Of a stretch of 5,155 bases of DNA, positions 1-5,155 are shown in pieces (position 1 is the first letter of the stretch; every line of letters starts with the position of its first letter). Made by a program: the position numbers and the translations under genes. The DNA comes from Candidatus Rokuibacteriota bacterium (GTDB lineage Bacteria; Methylomirabilota; Methylomirabilia; Rokubacteriales; CSP1-6). Below the pieces are notes generated by a model. It worked only from the letters and a program-made list of their open reading frames with translations. It was not told where the DNA came from and did no database searches. The DNA lies in contig QHRT01000459.1 of assembly GCA_003220195.1 (NCBI GenBank), positions 1 to 5,155 on the forward strand, read 5' to 3'.

Positions 1-649
1 AGATCCGCATGACGACCTCCATGTCGTGCTCGATGATCAAGATCGACAGGGACAGCTCGCGGCGGAGCAGGCCCATCAGATCGGTGAGCAGTTCCGACTC
101 GCGGGGGTTCATCCCCGCCGTCGGCTCGTCGAGCAGGAGAAGACGCGGCTCCGTCGCGAGCGCGCGGGCGATCTCGAGTCGCCGCTGATCGCCATACGGC
201 AGATTGCGCGCGAGCTCGTCGGCCTTCTCGCTCAGCGTCACGAACGAGAGCAGCTCGCGCGCCCGATCGCGAGCCCGGCGCTCTTCGATCCTGACGCTCG
301 GCGGTCGCAGCACGGCGCCGGCCACTCTCGCGTCGAGCCGGCAGTGCTCGCCGACGAGGACGTTCTCCAGCACCGTCATCTGCGGAAACAGGCGGATCGA
401 CTGGAAGGTGCGCGCGACGCCGCGCGCCACGATGGCGTTCGGCGAGAGCCCCACCAGGCGCCTGCCGTCGAACGTGATCCGGCCGTCATCGGGTCGGACC
501 AGGCCGGTTACCACGTTGAAGAACGTGGTCTTGCCCGCGCCGTTCGGGCCGATCAACCCGATGATGCCGCCGCGCGGGACGACGAGATCGACGGCGTTGA
601 GTGCGAGCACCCCGCCGAAGGTCTTCGTGACTCCGCGTACGTCGAGGAT
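1..649 (-). CDS. livG: LivG-type ATPase half of the fused reading frame (partial)
   Basis: Cytoplasmic ATP-hydrolysing domain that powers the importer, encoded as the C-terminal part of the LivM-LivG frame. Seen in order: ILDVRGVTKTFGGVLAL at the domain start, Walker A GPNGAGKTT at 550-524, the Q-loop region VARTFQSIRLF, an LPYGDQRRLEIARALA signature (YGDQ at 196-185, replacing the LSGGQ of other ABC ATPases, as is normal for LivG), Walker B LLLLDEP at about 142-122, and the H-loop IIEHDMEVVM at about 37-8. About 216 residues are visible. LivG proteins usually continue roughly 40-50 residues beyond this point, so only the C-terminal tail lies outside the window. All catalytic motifs are intact, so the ATPase itself shows no decay. 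LivF, the partner ATPase, is not in the window and would be expected next. Confidence 0.93.
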   Translation of the reverse strand, partial: MLDVRGVTKTFGGVLALNAVDLVVPRGGIIGLIGPNGAGKTTFFNVVTGLVRPDDGRITFDGRRLVGLSPNAIVARGVARTFQSIRLFPQMTVLENVLVGEHCRLDARVAGAVLRPPSVRIEERRARDRARELLSFVTLSEKADELARNLPYGDQRRLEIARALATEPRLLLLDEPTAGMNPRESELLTDLMGLLRRELSLSILIIEHDMEVVMRI

Positions 650-1784
650 CGGCTCGCCCGGCCGGAGCGCCCCGGGCGCAACGCGCTCGCGGAGCCATTG
701 CGGAATCGCTTCGCTTCGCGGCGGCTCTGACGATGTCGTCGCGCCCCCCGGTTCGTCGACATCGCCGTCCGCGGCGAGCGGCTCCAGCCGTCGACCGGCG
801 AGCCCCTGCGGCCGCAGCAGCATGACGAGGACGAGACCGAGCCCGAAGAAGAACCAGCGCCAGAGCGTCAGGTCGATCGATGCCAGTAACGGAACGCCGA
901 GCGTGCGGCCGATCGAGCGCACCAGGAACGTCGTCTGCGACAGGACGACGCGGTCGAACACGGTGATCAGCATCGCGCCGAGCACCACACCGCGGATGCT
1001 GCCCGCGCCGCCGAGCACGACCATGCAGAGCAGCATGATCGACACCTGGAACTCGAAGGCGCCCGGCGTGATCGCTTGAAGCTTCGCCGCGTAGATCGAT
1101 CCGGCAAATCCCGAGAACGAGGCGCCGAGCGCGAAGGCCAGGAGCTTCGTCGACGCCGGATTGACGCCAGAGCACGCCGCCGCCGTCTCGTCTTCGCGGA
1201 TCGCCATCCATGCGCGGCCCAGGCGCGAATCTCGCAGCCGGTTCATCGCCCACACGGAGGCGATGCCGATCGCGAGGATGAGGAAGTACCACGGGATCGG
1301 ATCCGTCTCGAACGGCACGCAGGGCAGATACGGGCGACCCACCGGGTTCACGCCGTTCTCGCCGCCGGTGAGGTTCAGACGCTCGACCGGCCGCCAGCCG
1401 CCGATGTCGATCGTGATGTCGCCGAGGTTGCGGATGGCCACCGGGATGATCTCGCCGAACCCGAGCGTCGAGGCCGAGCAGCGCCGACATCGCCGCCGCG
1501 AGCCAGATGCAGAGCCAGAAGCTCCAGGGATGGCCGTAGAGCGGGGAGCCGAGCACGGGGGAGTTGAGCAGCCCCATCGTGTACGCGCCGATGGCGAAGA
1601 ACGCGGCGTAGCCGAGGTCGAGCAGCCCGGCGTAGCCGACGACGATGTTGAGCCCCAGAGCGAGCAGCACGTAGATCATCCCATCCGACACGGCGTGGAC
1701 CGTCTGCAGTCCGAGCGCCCTATCGATGAAGGGGTATGTGAGGAGCAGGGCGATGAGGGCTGCCGGGCCGAGGCCGCGCCTCAT
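1..1784 (-). CDS. livM: LivM-LivG fusion: ABC importer permease joined to ATPase (3' end cut by window, one frameshift)
   Basis: Inner-membrane permease of a branched-chain amino acid/amide (HAAT) ABC importer, fused to its ATPase. Seen: from ATG 1784, 105 residues carry the LivM N-terminal signature (YVLLALGLNIVVGYAGLLDLGY at residues 38-59). The frame then shifts at 1469 and resumes as TLGFGEII. It continues through the LTGGENG loop, the EAA-type coupling loop (GRAWMAIREDE then KLLAFALGA), VVLGGAGSIRG and the usual LivM ending LLRPQGL near 800. The frame stays open through about 50 polar residues into an ATPase domain at 649. That linker contains no stop and no ATG, GTG or TTG, so the ATPase has no start of its own. 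GTG 1799, overlapping the livH stop as GTGA, is an alternative start; neither start has a clear ribosome site. Permease-ATPase fusions are known in this family. Substrate unknown. As sequenced, the frameshift would prevent full-length product. Confidence 0.85.
1468..1472 (-). other. Frameshift with missing conserved segment in livM
   Basis: Upstream of this point the frame reads SALLGL (last codon CTC 1472-1470). Downstream the conserved TLGFGEI begins at ACG 1468, with one orphan base (1469) between. In LivM proteins these two stretches are normally separated by about 17 residues of the type LLGAPTLRLRGDYLAIV. That block is absent here, and the orphan G fits the last base of its final Val codon (GTG). 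The net loss is therefore 3n+2 bases, probably about 50. It could be a true deletion or an assembly misjoin. Confidence 0.8.
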
Positions 1785-1795
1785 CGCGAGCGGGC

Positions 1796-2691
1796 TCACG
1801 CCTTGTCGGGCGCCCGCTCGCCCAGGAGGCCGTGCGGCCGGAAGACGAGCACGACGATCAGAACCGAGAACACGATGGCGTTGGTCCAGCGCGCGGAGAT
1901 GTACTGATCGCTCCACGCCGAGAGGAAGCCGATCATGAGGCCGCCGAGCGCGGCGCCGCTCATGCTGCCGATGCCGCCGAGCACGGCCGGCCGATGTTGT
2001 AGTACATGCCCTGGATCAGCCCCGCCGCTCCGGCCAGCGCTCCGCCGACGAAGAACGTGACCAGGATCGTCCGCTCGACGTCGATCCCGACAGCCTGCGC
2101 GGTCTCGCGGTCCTGCGCCGTCGCGCGCATGGCCTTGCCCCACCGGGTCCGCGTGACGAAGTAGTGGAGCGCCACCATCAGCGGAATCGTCGCGCCGACC
2201 ACCAGGAGGTCCTTCGTCGTGACGAAGATCGCGGAGTCCACGCCGAACCACTCGCGCAGGATGTCGACGGACGGAAACACGTCGGGGTAGGCGATGGGCG
2301 CCGGTCCCTTCCAGAGCAGGGCGACGTTCTCGAGCATGAACGACACGCCGATCGCGGTGATCAAGGGCGCCAGCCGCGACGAGCGGCGCAGCGGCCGGTA
2401 TGCCACGCGGTCGATGGCGACGTTGAGCAGTGCCGTGGTCAGCATGGTGAGCACGAACACCATGGGGAGCACCGTCAGGAGCTGCCAGCCGCCGAGCGTC
2501 CCTTTGACGCCGAGCAGCGTGAACCAGGCGAGCGAGATGAACAGACCGAGCATGAAGACGTCGCCGTGCGCGAAGTTGATGAGCTCGATGATCCCGTAGA
2601 CCATCGTGTAGCCGAGCGCGATCAGCGCGAAGACCGCGCCCCGTGTGAGGCCGTTGATCGTCTGCTGGACCAGGACCTCCCACCAGCTCAT
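1796..2691 (-). CDS. livH: LivH-type ABC importer permease, frameshifted
   Basis: First membrane permease of the HAAT importer, which pairs with LivM to form the translocation pore. Seen: ATG 2691 gives 234 residues with the LivH opening (INGLTRGAVFALIALGYTMVYG, about residues 12-33, then IIELINFAHGDVFMLG), PLITAIGVSFMLEN at 109-122, and the EAA coupling loop (GKAMRATAQDRETAQAVGID, 185-204), ending at GMYYNIG. After a frameshift at about 1988 the frame resumes as AVLGGIGSMSGAALGG and runs to the typical C-terminus FRPHGLLGERAPDKA, stop TGA 1798-1796. About 297 residues remain, near normal length, but about 14 conserved residues are missing at the shift. The start lies 21 bases after the binding-protein stop with no clear Shine-Dalgarno, which suggests readthrough from the same transcript. 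The end overlaps a possible GTG start of livM. Confidence 0.88.
1985..1992 (-). other. Frameshift with missing conserved segment in livH
   Basis: The frame reads MYYNIG up to codon GGC 1992-1990. Two orphan bases (1989-1988, CG) follow, and then AVLGGIGS starts at GCC 1987 in another frame. LivH proteins normally have about 14 residues here (pattern xxxGFxxGxKAFTA) before AVLGGIGS. The orphan CG fits the end of an Ala or Thr codon of that block. The net loss is 3n+1 bases. The join sits in a perfect 10-base palindrome CGGCCGGCCG (1984-1993), a sequence type that can stall polymerases or mislead assembly. Confidence 0.8.
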
Positions 2692-2712
2692 CGCGGGAAC
2701 CGGGAGTCGGAG

Positions 2713-3978
2713 TTACTCGAGAATGGTCTCGAACTGGAACTTGCAGCCGACCGGCGTGTCGGCCTTCACCGCCTTGAACCCGGACATCGTGTCGTAGTCG
2801 ACGTCGCCGTTCTCGTCGAAGCTCCACTTGCCATTGATGCCCTCGAAGTTCTTCGTCGACGCGATCGCCTTCCGCACGGCCTCGCGCTTCTCCGTCACGT
2901 CCTTGGCCTTCTCGATCGCCGGCGCCGCGCGCTTGATCGCGTCGACGATCACGCGGCCGCCCTCGGCGGCGTAGAGCGCGTACGAGGTCGGCTCCTTGCC
3001 GAACTTCGTCTTGTACGTCTCGTACGTCTTCGCGCCGATGCCGCGCATCTTCTCGAACGGCAGCCCGGCGAACGTCACGCGCATGTCGGTCGCGAGCGCG
3101 GCGTCACAGGTGGCGCCCTTGAGCAGCTCCTCTTCCAGGAGGCCGTCGGGACCGAGGAAGCGCGTCCGCGGCGCGGTCAGCCCGGCTTCCTTCATCTGCC
3201 GGATGATGACCTGAGCGCCGGTCTCGATGACGCCGCCGAGATAGACCAGGTCGGCGCCGGAGGCGCGGACCTTCGTGAGCACCGGCTTCTGGTCGGGCTG
3301 CTTCCAGTCGATGCCCTCGTTGGCGACGACAGGCAGACCGATCTTCTTCGCCGTGGCCTCGAACACGTCGGCGATGCCTTTGCCGTAGAGCTCCTGGTCG
3401 TTGAGCACGTACACCTTCTTGGCGCCCATGCGCTTGGCCCACTTCGCGCCGACGGCGCCCTGGATGTCGTCGGCCGGGATCGGGCGGAAGTAGTTCACGA
3501 AGCCGCCAGGACGATAGATCTCGGGCTCACCGGGCGCGGCGCCGCGTTTCTTGGTGAGGCCGGGGTAGGTATTGGCCGGCGTCACCTGCGCCATGTGGGC
3601 GCGGTTCGTGATGGGAATCGACACCTTGGCGGCGCCCGAATTGTAGGTGCCGATGTAGACGATGGCGAGCGGATCGCCGACGGCCTTGTTCGCGTTCTCC
3701 GCCTCGACGGCGCCGTCCCACTTGCCCGTCTGCGGCGACGCGTCGTCGAGGTTCACGATCTCGAGACAGTAGCCGGCGACGACGCCGCCGACCTCGGACA
3801 CCGCGAGATCGACGCCGTTCTTCATGCCGGTGCCTTCGGGAAGCATCGCGCCCTGCATCGGCCACGACGTGTAGAGCCGCAGCTTGCCCCTGGGACACGA
3901 CTGCGCGTCGGCGTTGTTGGCGACGAGAGCGACGGCGCACAGCACGACGGCGACCGTGATCATTCGTGAACGTTTCAT
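2713..3978 (-). CDS. Periplasmic substrate-binding protein of a branched-chain amino acid/amide-type ABC importer
   Basis: Captures the transported solute in the periplasm and delivers it to the LivH/LivM channel. Seen: 421 residues, with a Sec signal peptide (KR start, hydrophobic core residues 7-20, likely signal peptidase I cleavage ADA|QS after residue 25; no lipobox). This is followed by a type I periplasmic-binding fold (Peripla_BP_6, LivJ/LivK-like): a strand and ligand loop near LYTSWPMQG (35-43), VYIGTYNSGAAKVSIPITN (107-125), VTPANTYPGLT (132-142), VYVLNDQELYGKGIADVF (189-206) and a DLVYLGG strand (243-249). Cysteines at 28 and 71 could form an N-lobe disulfide as in LivJ; others lie at 291 and near the C-terminus. 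First gene of the operon; GGAGG sits 6 bases before the ATG. The reading frame is intact. The ligand cannot be read from sequence; the divergent DUF1989 gene hints at a urea/guanidine/amide compound rather than an amino acid. Confidence 0.93.
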   Translation of the reverse strand: MKRSRMITVAVVLCAVALVANNADAQSCPRGKLRLYTSWPMQGAMLPEGTGMKNGVDLAVSEVGGVVAGYCLEIVNLDDASPQTGKWDGAVEAENANKAVGDPLAIVYIGTYNSGAAKVSIPITNRAHMAQVTPANTYPGLTKKRGAAPGEPEIYRPGGFVNYFRPIPADDIQGAVGAKWAKRMGAKKVYVLNDQELYGKGIADVFEATAKKIGLPVVANEGIDWKQPDQKPVLTKVRASGADLVYLGGVIETGAQVIIRQMKEAGLTAPRTRFLGPDGLLEEELLKGATCDAALATDMRVTFAGLPFEKMRGIGAKTYETYKTKFGKEPTSYALYAAEGGRVIVDAIKRAAPAIEKAKDVTEKREAVRKAIASTKNFEGINGKWSFDENGDVDYDTMSGFKAVKADTPVGCKFQFETILE

Positions 3979-3984
3979 GGCTGG

Positions 3985-3989
3985 CCTCC
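3985..3989 (-). promoter_or_regulatory. Ribosome binding site of the substrate-binding protein gene
   Basis: On the minus strand GGAGG lies 6 bases before ATG 3978. It is the clearest Shine-Dalgarno on the minus strand and fixes the start of the binding-protein gene. The permease genes downstream lack comparable sites, which fits stronger expression of the binding protein than of the membrane components. Confidence 0.75.
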
Positions 3990-3994
3990 GATCG

Positions 3995-4008
3995 CACGCT
4001 CGATCGTG
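3995..4008. promoter_or_regulatory. Candidate operator palindrome in the divergent intergenic region
   Basis: The 14-base sequence CACGcTCGAtCGTG matches its own reverse complement at 12 of 14 positions. It lies between the expected transcript start of the transport operon and its ribosome site, where a bound repressor would block the operon. CGATCG is also repeated on either side (3989-3994 and 4001-4006). No regulator gene is in the window. GC-rich, CGATCG-rich DNA makes chance palindromes fairly common, so this is only a candidate. Confidence 0.3.
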
Positions 4009-4020
4009 ATGGTGGCGGGT

Positions 4021-4050
4021 ATGAGACTATGCCGGCGGACACGTTGTCAA
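4021..4050 (-). promoter_or_regulatory. Probable sigma70-type promoter of the transport operon
   Basis: On the minus strand a perfect TTGACA (-35) occupies 4050-4045. The -10 is weaker: TCTCAT at 4026-4021 with an 18-base spacer, or TAGTCT at 4029-4024 with a 15-base spacer. The transcript would start around 4015-4010 and leave a leader of about 35 bases that contains the palindrome and the GGAGG. The -35 box lies only about 25 bases from the start codon of the divergent gene, so the two promoters must overlap. Confidence 0.5.
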
Positions 4051-4057
4051 CGAAGTA

Positions 4058-4066
4058 GAGGCGGGG
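4058..4066 (+). promoter_or_regulatory. Purine-rich ribosome binding region of the DUF1989 gene
   Basis: GAGGCGGGG lies 6 bases (from its end) to 11 bases (from GAGG) before ATG 4073. An in-frame TGA at 4022 and the absence of other start codons between it and 4073 make this ATG the only reasonable start. No convincing plus-strand -10/-35 pair was found in the 94-base gap. Confidence 0.5.
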
Positions 4067-4072
4067 TGTGAC

Positions 4073-4900
4073 ATGGCACGACCGCATGTGATCTATCAGG
4101 CGAAGCCGGGCTCGGCGCTCGAGGTGGATCGCGAGCTCTATTCGCGCCTCGGCGATCCCGGCGCGAAGCGCACGCTCGTCGAGCGGTTCGTCATCCCGCG
4201 ACGCTCGGGACGGGCGTGGCCGGTGCGCGCCGGGCAACTGTTTCGCATCGTGGCTGTCGAGGGGCCGCAGGTGGCCGATCTCAACGTCTGGAATCTCGCC
4301 AACCCGCGCGAGCGCTTCTGGGCGTCACGGTCGCGCCAGCTCGGTCAGGCGCACGTGAGCACGTTCGACCGGTTGTGGTCGTGCCTGCCGTACCTGCGCC
4401 CGATGCTGACGATCACCGCGGACACGGTCCGGTACGGCCGCGACGAGGACGGCGCCGGGTGTCACGACCTGCTCGGTACCCGGTGCGATCCGTACGTGCA
4501 CAAGCTGCTCAACGGCGAGGACTTCGACCGCTGCTGTCACTCGAACCTGGTGCGCGCGGTGGCGCCGCATCACCTGACCGAGCTCGACGTGCACGACGTG
4601 CTGAACGTCTTCCAGGTCACCGGCCTCACCGCGGAGGGGAAGTACTTCACGAAACCGAGCCCGGCGAAGGCCGGGGACTACATCGAGTTCTTCGCCGAGA
4701 TCGACGTGCTCGCCGCGCTGTCGGTGTGTCCGCACGGCGACATGTCGGCGCCGGTGTGGGGTGCGGCCGGCGGCGATCGCCTCGACATCTGCAGGCCGCT
4801 CGCGATCGAGATCTGGCAGCCGGATCCCGAGCTGCTGGCGCGCTGGAGGTCGCCGTCGCCGTCCGATTATCGCGGGGGCCACGGGATGCGGGCGGAATGA
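4073..4900 (+). CDS. DUF1989 / urea carboxylase-associated family protein
   Basis: Family PF09347, found with urea carboxylase, allophanate hydrolase and guanidine-degradation genes. Two members (CgdA, CgdB) are the subunits of carboxyguanidine deiminase, which makes allophanate. Seen: 275 residues, soluble, no signal peptide or membrane segment. The first 35 residues precede the domain, which starts near residue 38 with the typical VIPRRSGRAWPVRAGQLFRI and QVADLNVWNL (66-75). A central GCHDLLGTRCDPY (129-141) follows, with Cys130, His131, Asp132 and Cys138, then FDRCCHSNL (151-159), DVLNVFQVTGL (175-185) and VCPHGDMSAP (218-227). The Cys/His/Asp positions are candidates for a metal or catalytic site, as expected for this family. 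Members are often about 200-240 residues, so this one is slightly long. It stands alone: no partner subunit or carboxylase is visible, so the exact reaction is open. It is divergent from the importer operon, suggesting a shared substrate or regulator. Confidence 0.88.
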   Translation: MARPHVIYQAKPGSALEVDRELYSRLGDPGAKRTLVERFVIPRRSGRAWPVRAGQLFRIVAVEGPQVADLNVWNLANPRERFWASRSRQLGQAHVSTFDRLWSCLPYLRPMLTITADTVRYGRDEDGAGCHDLLGTRCDPYVHKLLNGEDFDRCCHSNLVRAVAPHHLTELDVHDVLNVFQVTGLTAEGKYFTKPSPAKAGDYIEFFAEIDVLAALSVCPHGDMSAPVWGAAGGDRLDICRPLAIEIWQPDPELLARWRSPSPSDYRGGHGMRAE

Positions 4901-5155
4901 GCGTGCGTCGTCAGCGGTGGCCGCGACCCATTCCGCCGTGTCCGCCGCCCGCGGACCGACCGGACGGTGAAGACGGTGCGACGTCATGCGGTGACCGGTC
5001 CTCGGAGTGTTGCTCCACCATTTCTTGAGACCGGCGCACGGAGCGGCCCAGCGCGCGGAACTCTCCGGGCAGAAAAATGCTAGCATCGCCCGTCCGCTGA
5101 CGAGAGGGAATCACGCGGCACGACCGCATTGAAGCGCTCGGGAGTTCCGGGTAGA
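4901..5155. other. Region without a convincing gene downstream of the DUF1989 gene
   Basis: No reading frame here resembles a known protein. A 6-base-pair hairpin (GTCCGC 4940-4945, loop CGCCC, GCGGAC 4951-4956) lies 40 bases after the stop but has no T-run, so it is at best a weak or Rho-assisted end signal. The right half holds a likely promoter at 5078-5086 and purine-rich stretches at 5102-5109 (GAGAGGGA) and 5140-5144 (GGGAG). No ATG follows either one inside the window, so the next plus-strand gene probably starts just beyond 5155. Confidence 0.5.
5078..5086 (+). promoter_or_regulatory. Probable extended -10 promoter for the next gene
   Basis: TGCTAGCAT combines an extended -10 TGn with the hexamer TAGCAT (5081-5086; four of six bases match TATAAT). 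It follows a run of five A residues (5073-5077), the only A-rich spot in a GC-rich gap. The -35 region at the usual distance (GAACTC, 5058-5063) is poor, as is usual for extended -10 promoters. The core ATGCTAGCAT (5077-5086) is also a perfect palindrome. Confidence 0.4.

Noticed and set aside
486..1916. A 476-codon minus-strand frame that includes the LivM N-terminus
   Set aside because: Only 1784-1470 is genuine LivM. The part after 1469 is out of frame with the conserved LivM/LivG sequence, and the part before 1799 overlaps livH in another frame.
1980..1995. Programmed ribosomal frameshifting as an explanation for livH
   Set aside because: There is no slippery heptamer, and conserved residues are missing at the join, which frameshifting cannot restore. 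The same argument applies to livM at 1469.
1796..2827. A 343-codon minus-strand frame covering the end of livH
   Set aside because: Only 1987-1796 is genuine (the LivH C-terminus). Upstream it is an out-of-frame shadow of livH and of the binding-protein gene.
2164..3969. A 601-codon open frame on the plus strand, the longest uninterrupted one in the window
   Set aside because: It lies exactly antisense to the binding-protein gene and the first part of livH, with codons aligned triplet for triplet. In GC-rich genes this phase rarely yields stops. Its product is low-complexity and rich in Arg, His, Asp, Val and Leu, while the minus-strand proteins match known families.
4325..5086. A 253-codon minus-strand frame opposite the DUF1989 gene
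   Set aside because: It is antisense to a well-conserved gene, its product is Arg/His/Val-rich without family resemblance, and no ribosome site precedes it.
5056..5149. An 8-base inverted repeat CGGAACTC (5056-5063) / GAGTTCCG (5142-5149)
   Set aside because: The arms are 78 bases apart, and the left arm lies upstream of the probable transcript start, so they would not form an RNA stem. This length is expected by chance.
5087..5155. A riboswitch (TPP-like CUGA...GAGAGGG, guanidine or ZTP class) in the right-hand leader
   Set aside because: The short resemblances do not extend to the conserved cores of these classes, and the fragment is too short to fold convincingly.
1..5155. CRISPR arrays, tRNA or rRNA genes, insertion sequences, attachment sites
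   Set aside because: I found no regularly spaced repeats, no tRNA-like cloverleaf or rRNA signature, no transposase frames and no terminal inverted repeats on either strand.

Overview
The window is high-GC bacterial DNA with tightly packed genes. It holds one transport operon on the minus strand and one metabolic gene running divergently on the plus strand. The base composition, the Sec signal peptide and the two-permease/ATPase layout fit a Gram-negative soil or sediment bacterium (proteobacterial, acidobacterial or Rokubacteria-like). No taxonomic marker is present, so I cannot go further than that.

Minus strand, in order of transcription from about 4015 down to 1: a periplasmic substrate-binding protein of the branched-chain amino acid/amide type (3978-2713), a LivH-type permease (2691-1796), then a LivM-type permease whose reading frame continues without a stop or an internal start codon into a LivG-type ATPase (1784 to the window edge). 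The ATPase is cut off by the window just after its H-loop. A second ATPase (LivF) would be expected beyond position 1. Together these form a HAAT-family ABC importer: the binding protein captures a small polar solute in the periplasm, the two permeases form the channel and the ATPases power it.

Both permease genes carry a lesion of the same kind. In livH (about 1988-1989) and in livM (about 1469) the frame shifts exactly where a block of conserved family sequence is absent, roughly 14 and 17 residues respectively. The rest of each gene is well conserved on both sides. This is either a real double inactivation or two assembly errors, and it is the strangest thing in the window.

Plus strand: 4073-4900 encodes a DUF1989 / urea carboxylase-associated family protein, a family that includes the carboxyguanidine deiminase subunits. 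The 94-base gap between it and the binding-protein gene holds a TTGACA -35 box for the transport operon and a 14-base imperfect palindrome just downstream of the expected transcript start. The arrangement suggests that the transporter and the DUF1989 enzyme handle the same nitrogen-rich compound (urea-, guanidine- or amide-like), but that is inference. From 4901 to 5155 I see no convincing gene. There is a likely extended -10 promoter at 5078-5086 reading towards a gene outside the window.
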